DNA from: Bacteroidota bacterium
GTDB lineage: Bacteria; Bacteroidota; Bacteroidia; 2-12-FULL-35-15
DNA length: 64,000 nt
Assembly (NCBI GenBank): GCA_029237775.1
Contig: JAQZBR010000004.1
Span: forward strand, 868,001 to 932,000
Direction: 5' to 3'
The notes below the pieces were generated by a model that ran no database searches, was not told the origin of the DNA, and worked only from the letters and a program-made list of their open reading frames with translations. Of this stretch, positions 52,952 through 62,846 are shown one piece after another (positions within the stretch are counted from its first letter, which is position 1; each line of letters opens with the position of its first letter). A program made the translations under genes and the position numbers.

Positions 52952-54244
52952 TTATTTCTTCACATAAAATGGAGCATTTGCAGTAGCAACATTATTATGT
53001 CCGTCATACACATAAGCATAAACTCTGTATGCGCCTTCCTTTTCAGGAGTGATAAATGAAAGTGCTTTGCCTTTACCATCCCTGATGAGGCCCGGAATAG
53101 CTATTGGTTTTTCTTCACGATCCCCGCCTTCTTTCTTTTCCTGGCTTTCATGTAAGATCTCCCAGTAGTAATATAGATTTTCATTTTCCGGATCTTTACA
53201 ATCTGTATAAACCATATGTGCGGTTCCCGGTTTTAAATAAACACCTAAATGTGTTTGTTTATCATCTATTCCCAATGGTGAAATTTCGGGTGCCCTGTTC
53301 TGCGGGTATTGTCCCGTCCAGTTTTTCTGCATCGCATCAATCATGCTCATCTCTTCACCACCTTCCAGATACAGGCTTAATAATGTATGTGTTCTGGCTT
53401 GTTTGTACCCCCAATAAAAAACATACGAACCTAAACAGCGGTCGGTATGTGTCGCTATTGCATCTTTATAATGATCCTCAAAGAGTTTAGCTTTCTGAGT
53501 GCTCGTTTCCTCTATGAAAGCGCCCCAAGGCGTCATCAGAGCCTCCCAGTAACCGGAAGCACCGAACTCCCCGACCATGTAAGGGCCTTTGTAATTTGCT
53601 TCATTTAAATGACCGCGTACGTTTGGAAGATCCAGAAATGCATTAAGAGATAACACATCCAGGTCAGGACAGCGCTTCATGATTTCTTTTACATGGTGTA
53701 GCGGAACTCCGGCAAGCATGGTGGTTGTCGGATGATGCGGATCCACTTCATGGATGTATTTCACCAGGTCGTGCACAGCATCCCACACTTCATAATTTTT
53801 GGCAAACTGATCAAGTTCATTTCCCACTCCCCACATCAGCAATGCAGGATGATCCTTGAAAGCGAGGACCTCTTTTTTTAATCTTTCGAATTGTTCAGCC
53901 ACCGCTTTTTTATTGCTGTAATTAAAACCTCGTCTTTCCAGCTCCATATCCAATCCGAGAGTTACAGTAAGGCCCAAGGCATACGCACTGTCCATGTATT
54001 TTTTTGCTCCAATGGTGCTCCATAAACGAAGAGAATTACCCCCGTATTTTTTGACATCCGAAAGGTGTGAATATCCTCCAGCCCCTTTGATAAAGTATGG
54101 AGAGCCGTTTAAATATAATTGATAAAGTTTCCCACGCTTTTTGATCTCTACATGGGATCCAGCCGGTGCAGCAGCCTTAGGCGACTTCACGGGAAAAAAG
54201 AATGGCATAAACCATAATGTAAAAGGTAAAAGTATCTTCAGCAT
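52952..54244 (-). CDS. GH2/GH5-type TIM-barrel glycoside hydrolase
   Basis: A 430-residue protein with a signal-like N-terminus (LKILLPFTLWFMPFFFPVKS). The barrel contains YFIKGAGGYSHL, NSLRLWSTIGA, WGVGNELDQF with the putative acid/base Glu, and YMVGEFGASGYWE with the putative nucleophile Glu. A C-terminal Ig-like module (YYYWEI ... YRVYAYVYDGHNNVATA) resembles the C-terminal module of the GT2 fusion at 46151, so the two are related and probably act on the same glycan. It is convergent with the GT2 operon. Confidence 0.85.
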   Translation of the reverse strand: MLKILLPFTLWFMPFFFPVKSPKAAAPAGSHVEIKKRGKLYQLYLNGSPYFIKGAGGYSHLSDVKKYGGNSLRLWSTIGAKKYMDSAYALGLTVTLGLDMELERRGFNYSNKKAVAEQFERLKKEVLAFKDHPALLMWGVGNELDQFAKNYEVWDAVHDLVKYIHEVDPHHPTTTMLAGVPLHHVKEIMKRCPDLDVLSLNAFLDLPNVRGHLNEANYKGPYMVGEFGASGYWEALMTPWGAFIEETSTQKAKLFEDHYKDAIATHTDRCLGSYVFYWGYKQARTHTLLSLYLEGGEEMSMIDAMQKNWTGQYPQNRAPEISPLGIDDKQTHLGVYLKPGTAHMVYTDCKDPENENLYYYWEILHESQEKKEGGDREEKPIAIPGLIRDGKGKALSFITPEKEGAYRVYAYVYDGHNNVATANAPFYVKK

Positions 54245-54310
54245 TTTTTGTTGTTTTACTGTATCCGCAACAAAAAATTTTCCATCTTATTTTGGGGAAA
54301 ATACTGAACA

Positions 54311-54341
54311 AAAAAACCGTGAAATTGGCTTCCCACGGTCT
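54311..54341 (-). terminator. Terminator of the 54361 gene
   Basis: The stem ACCGTG/CACGGT with a 12-nt loop is followed by T residues on the minus strand, 20 bp past the stop. Confidence 0.65.
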
Positions 54342-54360
54342 TTATACAGTTATCCCCGTC

Positions 54361-55740
54361 CTATTCTTTTACCACTTTATAATAGCTTATAGTTTCATGC
54401 CTTTGAACAGAGATGAAATACACTCCGGAAGAATAATTATTGCCAAAAATATATTCCGAATTTTTCGGCTGGAATGTCTCTATCAGGCGGCCCATATTAT
54501 CAAAAACCCGAACCTGTGCTATTTCTCTATTTGGTCTGAGAATAAAATTGGAAGAGCTCGGATTCGGATAAACTCTCAGTTCATCTTTCTCGTTGTCTTC
54601 TGCAATACCCACTGTGCATTCTATATTCTCTTTCAAATAATCCTGCAAAAATGAGGGAAGGCCTAAGCTCCCGCCTGTACCATTTCCATTGGGATCAATA
54701 GTGATTCCCATCTCATCATAATTCGCACCTGCGCCAAAAATATCAGGGTTGTTTATAACACCTAAAAAGGGGCTGCCAAAAGATTCGGCAACATAAATCT
54801 TACCATGCGAGCCTATCTGTAAGGCATACAATCCGGACGTGTTGGACAAAGGCACCTTGCTTGCCGCAATCAGAGTTTCTGAAGGCAGCGTAATATTAAA
54901 TGCAACAAGTGTTGCTGAAGGGTCATAGGTAGTAGCATAAAGATTTTGCGAATTCTGGGAAAATTCCACTCCGTAAACATGATATCCCATAGGGAATGAG
55001 ATGGCGTTCGACACCACACCGGTGCTTTTATTAAAATCGAAAAGCTCGATCTTATCCTGATACCCTATAGCCAGTGCAAGCTTGTCACCACACATATTAA
55101 ATTTCATTTGCCCGTATGTATTTTGAAAGGTTGTAGTTGTGTGAACAGATCCGGCATGACTGACAACTGGAGCCGCTATTCCTGTTGCCGTTAAATGATA
55201 TGCATAGAATTCATCTGTTCCCCATTTATGCACCATGATCCAATATCCCGAACCGAAAGCATCTTTAATAGCACAAATTTTTTCAGCAATACTGTCGGTG
55301 AGCATAACGTTTTTTGTAGCTGTCACATCTCCCTTTCCCGCATTCAAAGTCATATCAACCATCGAATAACGGAATCCTGCGGTACCTCCATCCGGAGGAG
55401 TTGTGAAAAGATAATATTGTGAAGGCGAGGTTGGTGATGGAACAACGATAGCTGACTGTGAGGACGAGCCATCACCCATAAGCCCAGTACCGTTTGGCAT
55501 CGGACTGTTTGTAACGTCCCAAACCGTTACACCGTCTGTGTAAAAAAGTGTGGCACCTGAAGGACTTGAAATAGATGCTGTGCCCTCCGTGCTTGCAAGA
55601 GAACCGACACCCGCAACAGGCGATCCCGTCACGAAACTAAGTTTAGCGAACGTGCCGAAATACCAGTTGTCTGCTTCTTTTTGTGAATATCCGGAAAATG
55701 TTAAAGCAGAAGAAAGGATGAGAAGTAGATTTTTTTTCAT
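54361..55740 (-). CDS. Secreted beta-propeller-like protein with T9SS tail
   Basis: A 459-residue protein: signal peptide (LLLILSSALTFSGYSQ) followed by KEADNWYFGTFAKLSFVTGSP, the usual beginning of a Bacteroidota secreted propeller-like group. Repeated strands such as ATLFYTDGVTVWD, YYLFTTPPDGG and QIGSHGKIYVAESF suggest a seven-bladed fold. The C-terminus (LRVYPNPSSSNFIL ... GVYFISVQRHETISYYKVVKE) is a type A T9SS sorting domain. Ligand unknown. Confidence 0.85.
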   Translation of the reverse strand: MKKNLLLILSSALTFSGYSQKEADNWYFGTFAKLSFVTGSPVAGVGSLASTEGTASISSPSGATLFYTDGVTVWDVTNSPMPNGTGLMGDGSSSQSAIVVPSPTSPSQYYLFTTPPDGGTAGFRYSMVDMTLNAGKGDVTATKNVMLTDSIAEKICAIKDAFGSGYWIMVHKWGTDEFYAYHLTATGIAAPVVSHAGSVHTTTTFQNTYGQMKFNMCGDKLALAIGYQDKIELFDFNKSTGVVSNAISFPMGYHVYGVEFSQNSQNLYATTYDPSATLVAFNITLPSETLIAASKVPLSNTSGLYALQIGSHGKIYVAESFGSPFLGVINNPDIFGAGANYDEMGITIDPNGNGTGGSLGLPSFLQDYLKENIECTVGIAEDNEKDELRVYPNPSSSNFILRPNREIAQVRVFDNMGRLIETFQPKNSEYIFGNNYSSGVYFISVQRHETISYYKVVKE

Positions 55741-55807
55741 CTTTTTAAATTTAGGGGTTAACCAAATTTAAAATAATAAATCCGCTAAGTCAAGCGCCAT
55801 ATCGGGA

Positions 55808-56773
55808 TCAAAAGGCAACAGTAATATAACAATGCCCCCATCCATGATCAAGTCCCGAATAAATTTCCTTACTGATATATACTTTGGTATATTCAACGCT
55901 TACTCTTTTATAGGCAAGCACGATACCTGCGCTTCCGGTGCCTACAATCCTGTTGATTTGATCTGCGCGTAGAATATAAACACTGGAACGATTAAGCATT
56001 CCCCCTTGCATGGAGGCGTTATATGCAACCCCTTTCAGCGCACCATGCAAAGTAACGTAACATTGAAATTTTTTGTCGCTGCTGTATTTCGATGTCCCCA
56101 GATTTTCAAAATATTTCTGGAACCGTCCCAGCCGGATCATGCTGCCCACGCTCAGATCATCGTAAAGCGTTCCCAGCCTTGCTTCTAGTGAGCCAACCAC
56201 TTCAACATTTTTATGATCGATAATTCCTTTTTCGTATCTCAGTTTATAATTTATGATAATGTCATTGGCTATCTGGTACTCCCATCCGAGAGGCTGAATA
56301 TTATCAAGCTTTTTATGAATAAATTTCTGTTCCTCTGCGCCTAAGGAATTCGGTCCGATGATCCCCAGATCAATATAATTCGAAAGTTTCTGGTTCTCTT
56401 TCCCATCTAGGGAAATCAGAAATGATGATAAATAAGAGATTCCTGCGTACGGCCGTTCATTTAAGTAAATTGAGTCCTTTCGTATGCTCCTTGGGGTAAA
56501 TCCGTCCCGCTCAAAGGCCAAGCCGTAATACTTTCTGGAACTTCGGTTAACCGGTAGCAGAAGATAAGAAAGGGGGTTATGTTTCAAAGCTTTAAGGATG
56601 AGCTCAAGTCTTACGCCCTGCGTGTAATATCGGTCGGTAGCGCTGAAAAAGTCATTGTCGTATGTGTACCTGAAATAGTTTTCTGTTTCAGCTTTGCTGC
56701 TGTCAGTATTCTGACTATACAAAGTGTTACATACACTAGCCGTGAACAAAAGTATAATTAGGACTGTTCTCAT
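55808..56773 (-). CDS. LpxR-family (DUF2219) outer-membrane lipid A deacylase
   Basis: A 321-residue protein with a signal peptide (VLIILLFTASVCNTLYSQ). FRYTYDNDFFSATDRYYTQGVRLE, with its YDNDxFxxTDRYYTxG, is the LpxR signature; ERPYAGISYLSS and the aromatic C-terminus (HGWGHCYITVAF) are also typical. LpxR removes the 3'-acyloxyacyl chain of lipid A; family members in Bacteroidota are untested. It is a predicted beta-barrel. It is divergent from the MarR operon. Confidence 0.88.
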   Translation of the reverse strand: MRTVLIILLFTASVCNTLYSQNTDSSKAETENYFRYTYDNDFFSATDRYYTQGVRLELILKALKHNPLSYLLLPVNRSSRKYYGLAFERDGFTPRSIRKDSIYLNERPYAGISYLSSFLISLDGKENQKLSNYIDLGIIGPNSLGAEEQKFIHKKLDNIQPLGWEYQIANDIIINYKLRYEKGIIDHKNVEVVGSLEARLGTLYDDLSVGSMIRLGRFQKYFENLGTSKYSSDKKFQCYVTLHGALKGVAYNASMQGGMLNRSSVYILRADQINRIVGTGSAGIVLAYKRVSVEYTKVYISKEIYSGLDHGWGHCYITVAF

Positions 56774-56833
56774 AAATGCATGTACGGTTTCTGCTGGTAC
56801 ATAGTTTTAGGTTTATATTAAGGACGTATAAAT

Positions 56834-56876
56834 AATAGTTCGCAATGCGAACTATTCGTAATAATAACTATCTTTG
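56834..56876 (+). promoter_or_regulatory. MarR operator and promoter of the efflux operon
   Basis: A 23-bp perfect palindrome (56834-56856) has half-sites AATAGTTCGCA and TGCGAACTATT around one central A. Twelve bases later TATCTTTG (56869-56876) matches TAnnTTTG exactly. The palindrome covers the -33 region, so MarR binding would block RNA polymerase. The MarR ATG is 18 nt downstream of the -7 box. Confidence 0.78.
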
Positions 56877-56894
56877 TGCCACCATAAATAATAA

Positions 56895-57383
56895 ATGAGT
56901 AATGATCTCTTTGAACGGCTTCCTCTTGGTCGTTCTCTTTCCCTTCTCGCAAAAACCTATTTCGGTGCTCTGACTAAAAAGCTGGAGCATCTGGAAGTGG
57001 AACGTTATTACTCTATTTTAATTTTTATTGAGGAATCAGGGAAAGGCTGCTCACAGCAATATATCTGTGATCATTTGAAGATCGATAAGGTGTCAATGGT
57101 TCGGATCCTCGATTATTTGATAAAAAAGAAATTCATTAAAAAAGTCCAGAATCCGAAAGACAGGCGAGAATATTTCATTGAACTCACACCTAAGGCTGAA
57201 AAAACAATGCCTGAAATCCACCGCGAGATCAAAAACCTTAATGATGTCGCATTTAAAGGCCTTTCAAGAGAAAAACAAAAAGAGTTTTACAGGAATATGT
57301 GTCTCATTTACGACAATGTTGAAACCCTGCCTGCTCATAAAATTTTTGTGAATTATAAAAAAGCGAACAAAGAAAAGAAATGA
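56895..57383 (+). CDS. MarR-family transcriptional regulator
   Basis: A 162-residue protein. The winged helix is QYICDHLKIDKVSMVRILDYLIKKKFIKKVQNPKDRREYFIELTPKAE, with the DxR wing motif (PKDRREY). It heads the efflux operon and overlaps the adaptor gene by 4 nt (ATGA). It probably represses its own operon at the palindrome 39 bp upstream and releases it on binding an aromatic or toxic ligand. Confidence 0.94.
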   Translation: MSNDLFERLPLGRSLSLLAKTYFGALTKKLEHLEVERYYSILIFIEESGKGCSQQYICDHLKIDKVSMVRILDYLIKKKFIKKVQNPKDRREYFIELTPKAEKTMPEIHREIKNLNDVAFKGLSREKQKEFYRNMCLIYDNVETLPAHKIFVNYKKANKEKK

Positions 57384-58438
57384 AAAAAAGTACAATAATC
57401 ATTATCATCAGTATAGTTGCCGTTTTAATACTTATTAAAATTGTTTTCCTCAAGCCGGAGAACCAGGGCCCGCCACCGGCTGCCGGCCAGAAGCCGTCTT
57501 CAGCAATTGCGACAGGGTATCTGGCCATGCCGGTGATACTTGAAAATAATATTTCTTCAAGCGGAAGTGTACTTGCTTCAGAAGAAGTTGAGCTTCGTCC
57601 GGAGATGTCCGGCAAACTTGTTTCTGTTCTTTTCAAAGAAGGAACTACTGTTGAAAAAGGTGCTTTGCTTGCAAAAATGAATGATGCCGAATTGCAGGCG
57701 CAATTAAAGAAATTAAACCTGCAATATAAGCTGGCAAAAGAAAGAGAAAGGCGGGTAAAAGGATTACTTGAAATTAAAGGAGTAAGTCAGGAAGAATATG
57801 ACGTTGCTGCAAATGAACTTGAAACCATTGAGGCAGACATGGAATATACCCGCGCACAGATCGCGAAAACAGAGATCCGGGCTCCATTCAGTGGCAAAAT
57901 AGGTTTAAAGTCCGTAAGTGAAGGAAGTTTTGTCAGCAATTCAAATGTTATTGCCAGCATACAACAGACAGAAATGTTGAAAATCGATTTTTCAATTCCT
58001 GAAAAATATGCAGCGCTTGTTAAGGTGGGCGATACCGTCAAGTTTTCTGTTGAAGGAAACAAAGAGAAGCTCTTGGCTAAAGTGGCTGCCATCGAGCCGC
58101 GCATCAGCTCACAAACCCGGAACATTATGATCCGTGCGGTGTATGATAATAAATCCGGCTCTGTATATCCGGGGGCATTTGCAAAAGTTGAACTCATTGC
58201 CAGTAAAAAACAATCTTTTATGATTCCCACAGAAGCGCTGATTCCCGAAATGAAAGGGAACAAGATCTTCATCGTTAAAAACGGAAAAGCATTTCCTCAA
58301 AAAGTTGAAACCGGAGTGCGTACTGATGCAGGAGTGGAAATATTATCCGGACTGACAGCAGGCGACACCGTGATCACTACAGGTATCATGTCCTTAAAAC
58401 CGGACACGCAGGTCAAAATTATTCAATTGAAAAAATAA
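57380..58438 (+). CDS. RND efflux periplasmic adaptor (membrane fusion protein)
   Basis: A 352-residue protein. One N-terminal membrane helix (IIIIISIVAVLILIKIVFL), a barrel-sandwich/lipoyl part (ELRPEMSGKLVSVLFKEGTTVEKGALLAKM), an alpha hairpin (AQLKKLNLQYKLAKERERR ... YDVAANELETIEADMEYTRAQIAKTEIRAPFSGKIG) and beta-barrel plus membrane-proximal domains. It bridges the inner-membrane pump and TolC. The pump gene starts 9 nt downstream. Confidence 0.94.
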   Translation: MKKSTIIIIISIVAVLILIKIVFLKPENQGPPPAAGQKPSSAIATGYLAMPVILENNISSSGSVLASEEVELRPEMSGKLVSVLFKEGTTVEKGALLAKMNDAELQAQLKKLNLQYKLAKERERRVKGLLEIKGVSQEEYDVAANELETIEADMEYTRAQIAKTEIRAPFSGKIGLKSVSEGSFVSNSNVIASIQQTEMLKIDFSIPEKYAALVKVGDTVKFSVEGNKEKLLAKVAAIEPRISSQTRNIMIRAVYDNKSGSVYPGAFAKVELIASKKQSFMIPTEALIPEMKGNKIFIVKNGKAFPQKVETGVRTDAGVEILSGLTAGDTVITTGIMSLKPDTQVKIIQLKK

Positions 58439-58447
58439 ACGCATTTA

Positions 58448-61400
58448 ATGAATATCTCTTCTATCAGCATTAACCGTCCAGTCCTGGCAATAGTGATGAG
58501 CCTTATCATCATTCTCTTCGGAGGGATCGGGTTTTCATTTCTGGGTGTCAGGGAATATCCCAGCATTGATCCGCCAATCATTACCGTCCGCACGAACTAT
58601 TCTGGTGCAAACGCAGATGTTATTGAATCGCAAATAACAGAGCCTCTCGAAAAAGCCATCAATGGTATTGAAGGTGTCCGTACTATTTCATCTTCGAGTA
58701 ACCAGGGATCAAGCACAATTACGGTTGAGTTTAATCTTAACGCTAACCTCGAAGCTGCTGCTAACGATGTTCGTGACAAGGTTTCACAGGCGGTACGACA
58801 GCTTCCGCAGGATATTGATGGGCTACCTACCGTAACCAAATCGGATGCAAACTCGGATGCGATTCTCTCTCTTACCTTACAATCAGACACGCGTTCGCAA
58901 CTTGAGATCAGTGATTTTGCAGAAAATGTATTAGCTGAAAGGTTGCAGACAATCCCCGGTGTAAGTACAATTCAGATCTGGGGACAAAAAAAATATGCAA
59001 TGCGAATGCGGATTGATCCCGTTAAACTTTCCGCATATGGGTTAACACCACAGGATGTTAAGCTTGCACTGGATAAGGAGAATGTCGAGCTTCCAACGGG
59101 AAAAGTAGCGGGCAATACAACTGAGCTGACTTTAAAAACAGTCGGTCGGCTTAAGACCGAAGAAGACTTCAATAATCTGATCATAAAAACTGAAGGCGAT
59201 CAGGTGATCCGTTTCAAAGATGTTGGAACAGCAATGCTCGGTCCTGAAAATGAAGAAACTATTCTGAAACTTTCAGGCAAACCAATGATCGGGATGGGAC
59301 TTGTACCACAACCCGGTGCAAACTACCTTGATATTGCAGATGAGTTCTACAAGCGTTTTGAAGAATTGAAAAAAGATCTTCCCAAAGACTATACACTCGA
59401 TACAGCCCTTGACAACACATTGTTTATTAAGAAGTCTGTAACAGAAGTTGCCGAAACATTGATCATCGCAATCGTACTAGTGATCATCATTATTTATCTT
59501 TTCTTCCGCGATTGGCTTATTGCATTCAGGCCACTGATCGATATTCCCGTATCCTTGATTGGAGCATTCTTCATCATGTACCTCATGGGATATTCGATCA
59601 ACGTACTTACGTTACTTGCCATTGTGCTTGCTACGGGACTTGTTGTAGATGATGGTATTGTTGTAACTGAAAATATTTACAAAAAAATTGAAGATGGATT
59701 GCCACCAATCCAGGCAGCACATGAGGGCTCAAAAGAAATTTACTTTGCCGTAATATCTACTTCAATCACTCTGGCTGCGGTATTCATGCCTGTGATCTTT
59801 CTTGAAGGTTTTGTAGGCCGTTTATTCCGTGAGTTTGGAGTTGTGCTCGCGGGAGCCGTACTCATCTCGGCTTTTGTTTCGCTCACTTTAACACCAATGC
59901 TGAATGCACGCATGGTAAGAAAGAACCATAAGAAGAGTCGTTTCTACGAAATGACTGAACCTTTCTTTGAGCGCTTAACAAACAATTACAGCGAATCATT
60001 GAATAGTTTTCTTAAAAGGAGATGGGTTGCAATCGTAATTCTTTTGGCAGCAACGGGAATGATCTTTGGCCTAGGCAGCACGCTTCAGAGTGAGCTTTCA
60101 CCACTTGAAGACAGAAACTGGATGCGCGTTTCATTAACGGCACCCGAAGGGGCATCCTTTGAGTACACGGATAACTTCGTAGATAAGTTCACCCAGTTTG
60201 TACTTGACTCAATCCCTGAAAAAAGAATTTGCTTAACCGTTACCGCACCCGGATTCACCGGTTCAGGAGCAGTAAACACAGGCTTTGTGAGACTCGCGCT
60301 TGTAGATGCATCTGAACGCGATCGTTCACAGCAAAAAATCGCAGATTACATAATGAAGGAAGGAAAGAAATTTCCGGATGGCAAAATATATGTGATCCAG
60401 GAACAAACTATTTCTGCCGGAGGCGCAAGAGGGGGACTGCCCGTACAGTTTGTTTTGCAGGCGCCTAATTTTGAAAAGCTGAAAAGCGTTATGCCAAAAT
60501 TCCTGGAGGCAGCAAATAAAAATCCGGTGTTCCAGGGAGTGGATGTGAATCTGAAATTCAACAAGCCCGAGTTGAACATTATTATCGACCGTGACAAAGC
60601 AAAGAACCTGGGGGTGTCGGTTGCCGATCTCGCACAAACATTGCAGCTGGCCTTAAGCGGACAAAGATTCAATTATTTTACAATGAACGGAAAGCAGTAT
60701 CAGGTTATCGGACAGTTTGAGCGTGCTAATCGGGATGAACCAACAGACATCACTTCTGTGTACTTAAAAAATAACCGCGGTCAACTCGTTCAGCTTGATA
60801 ACATTGTTAAGATCATTGAACAAAGTTCACCACCTCAGCTTTATCACTACAACAGGTATCAGTCGGCAACGGTATCAGCCGGACTTGCACCGGGAAAAAC
60901 AGTGGGAGATGGAATTGAAGAAATGGAAAAAATCGCGAGTGAAGTACTTGACGAAAGCTTCACAACTTCCTTAACAGGAGCATCGAGAGACTTTGCAGAA
61001 AGTTCTTCCAACATTCTGTTCGCATTCTTACTTGCATTATTGATCATTTATCTGATCCTTTCGGCACAATTCGAAAGCTTTGTTGATCCGTTCATCATCA
61101 TGCTTACTGTTCCGCTCGCTCTCGCTGGTGCGATATTATCATTATGGTATTTTAACCAAACTCTGAATATTTTCAGTCAGATCGGGATCATTATGCTAAT
61201 TGGACTTGTTACCAAGAATGGCATTCTTATCGTTGAGTTTGCAAACCAATTGAAAGAACAGGGCAAATCAAAACGTGAAGCGATCCGTGAAGCTGCTGCA
61301 GCACGTTTGCGTCCGATCCTTATGACAAGTATTGCGACAGCGCTCGGAGCAATGCCGATTGCATTGGCATTGGGTGCAGGAGCAAAAAGCCGCATGGGAA

Positions 61401-61504
61401 TGGGAATAGTTATCGTGGGTGGAATCATGTTCTCATTGATCCTGACACTTTATGTGATTCCTGCGATCTATAGTTATTTATCAAAAGAAAAGAAACATGA
61501 GTAG
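58448..61504 (+). CDS. RND multidrug efflux permease (AcrB/HAE1 type)
   Basis: A 1018-residue protein with 12 membrane helices in the AcrB pattern. The N-terminus (INRPVLAIVMSLIIILFGG) and REYPSIDPP are family hallmarks. The proton-relay Asp pair is present in LVVDDGIVVTENI, and the Lys in LVTKNGILIVEFAN, so it belongs to the HAE1 multidrug group rather than heavy-metal pumps. The stop overlaps the first possible start of the next frame by 8 nt. Confidence 0.96.
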   Translation: MNISSISINRPVLAIVMSLIIILFGGIGFSFLGVREYPSIDPPIITVRTNYSGANADVIESQITEPLEKAINGIEGVRTISSSSNQGSSTITVEFNLNANLEAAANDVRDKVSQAVRQLPQDIDGLPTVTKSDANSDAILSLTLQSDTRSQLEISDFAENVLAERLQTIPGVSTIQIWGQKKYAMRMRIDPVKLSAYGLTPQDVKLALDKENVELPTGKVAGNTTELTLKTVGRLKTEEDFNNLIIKTEGDQVIRFKDVGTAMLGPENEETILKLSGKPMIGMGLVPQPGANYLDIADEFYKRFEELKKDLPKDYTLDTALDNTLFIKKSVTEVAETLIIAIVLVIIIIYLFFRDWLIAFRPLIDIPVSLIGAFFIMYLMGYSINVLTLLAIVLATGLVVDDGIVVTENIYKKIEDGLPPIQAAHEGSKEIYFAVISTSITLAAVFMPVIFLEGFVGRLFREFGVVLAGAVLISAFVSLTLTPMLNARMVRKNHKKSRFYEMTEPFFERLTNNYSESLNSFLKRRWVAIVILLAATGMIFGLGSTLQSELSPLEDRNWMRVSLTAPEGASFEYTDNFVDKFTQFVLDSIPEKRICLTVTAPGFTGSGAVNTGFVRLALVDASERDRSQQKIADYIMKEGKKFPDGKIYVIQEQTISAGGARGGLPVQFVLQAPNFEKLKSVMPKFLEAANKNPVFQGVDVNLKFNKPELNIIIDRDKAKNLGVSVADLAQTLQLALSGQRFNYFTMNGKQYQVIGQFERANRDEPTDITSVYLKNNRGQLVQLDNIVKIIEQSSPPQLYHYNRYQSATVSAGLAPGKTVGDGIEEMEKIASEVLDESFTTSLTGASRDFAESSSNILFAFLLALLIIYLILSAQFESFVDPFIIMLTVPLALAGAILSLWYFNQTLNIFSQIGIIMLIGLVTKNGILIVEFANQLKEQGKSKREAIREAAAARLRPILMTSIATALGAMPIALALGAGAKSRMGMGIVIVGGIMFSLILTLYVIPAIYSYLSKEKKHE

Positions 61505-61532
61505 CCACCACGCTGGTTATATAAATAAATTT

Positions 61533-62846
61533 ATGAATAAGCTTTATATAATATTAAGTCTGCTTTTTTCAATTGCCTTTGTTACTTCAAGGGCACAAAA
61601 CAATAACGTGTTGACATATCAACAAGCTATCGAAGCAGCATTAAAAAACAATTTTGACATTCAGATCGCAGGTAATAACGCTGAGATCTCTAAGACGCAG
61701 AACACTTATGGCAATGCAGGATTTTTACCGCGGGTAGATCTTAACGCAAGCGGAACTCTCGCAAGCAATGATACGAAACAGGAATTCTCAAATGGTACTA
61801 CGGTTGATAAAAACGGGGTTAGCTCAAGCGGAATCAGTGCCGGAGTGTATTTAAACTGGACAATTTTTGACGGGCTGAGAATGTTTGCTGCAAAGGAAAG
61901 GCTGAACCTTTCTGAGGAAAGCGGACAGCTGAATTTAAAGCTGCAGATTGAAAATACTATCCAGCAGGTAACGCTTGCATACTTTCAAATTGTAAAGCAG
62001 GAGCAATTAATTAAGGGAATCAATTCAGCAAAGGCTGTATCAGAAGAGCGTATTAAAATCGCTGAAAAAAAGCAGGCACTTGGCTCGGGTTCAAATGTTG
62101 AATTGCTTCAGGCAAAATTGGACCTCAACGCCCAAAAAGCCAACCTGATCATACAAAAGAATCTGCTTGAAGAGTTTAAAGGCGACCTGTTGATCCTTCT
62201 GAAAAACGACCCGTTCTCAAGCTTTACAGTTGATTCGGTATTTACTTTTGGCAACATACAATCCGCTGAAGAAATAAAAACCAACATTGAAAAAACAAAC
62301 ACATCTATTCTTCTTGCGCAAAAAAACATCCTCATTTCAAATCAATATATTAAAGAGCTTCGTTCGGAGCATTTACCCAAACTTGCTGTGAATGCGGCTT
62401 ATCAGTATGGAAGAAATCAAACTGCAGCCGGCTTTGCATTATATAACCGTAATCAGGGAGCGAGTGCAGGATTTACTTTTACATGGAATATCTTTAACGG
62501 GCTCAATACAAGCAATCAGATAAAAGCTGCTAAGCTTGAGCTTGAAAATAATAACCTGTATGCAGAAAGCACAAAATATATTTTGTTTTCAGGTGCCAAT
62601 GTTGCTTACAGGCGCTGGCTTGGCGACAAAGAAATGCTGGCGCTCGAAGAAGAGAACATAAAGCTTGCGGAAGAAAGTATGCATATAACCACAGAACGAT
62701 TACGCCTCGGACTTGGAAACTACCTTGAGATCAAGGAAAGCCAAAAATCCTATGAGGAGGCTATCACACGGTTGGTAAATGCACGCTACAATTTAAAGGC
62801 ATCTGAAACCGGCTTAAGAAAAATGACGGGAGAGCTTTTAAAATAA
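61533..62846 (+). CDS. TolC-family outer-membrane efflux protein
   Basis: 437 residues from ATG 61533, which starts directly at a signal peptide (MNKLYIILSLLFSIAFVTSRAQ); an in-frame ATG at 61497 overlapping the pump gene would add 12 polar residues. Two outer-membrane-efflux repeats are visible: LTYQQAIEAALKNNFDIQIA ... NASGTL and the second around EHLPKLAVNAAYQYG, with long alpha-helical barrels between. It completes the MarR-MFP-RND-OMP operon. Confidence 0.93.
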   Translation: MNKLYIILSLLFSIAFVTSRAQNNNVLTYQQAIEAALKNNFDIQIAGNNAEISKTQNTYGNAGFLPRVDLNASGTLASNDTKQEFSNGTTVDKNGVSSSGISAGVYLNWTIFDGLRMFAAKERLNLSEESGQLNLKLQIENTIQQVTLAYFQIVKQEQLIKGINSAKAVSEERIKIAEKKQALGSGSNVELLQAKLDLNAQKANLIIQKNLLEEFKGDLLILLKNDPFSSFTVDSVFTFGNIQSAEEIKTNIEKTNTSILLAQKNILISNQYIKELRSEHLPKLAVNAAYQYGRNQTAAGFALYNRNQGASAGFTFTWNIFNGLNTSNQIKAAKLELENNNLYAESTKYILFSGANVAYRRWLGDKEMLALEEENIKLAEESMHITTERLRLGLGNYLEIKESQKSYEEAITRLVNARYNLKASETGLRKMTGELLK

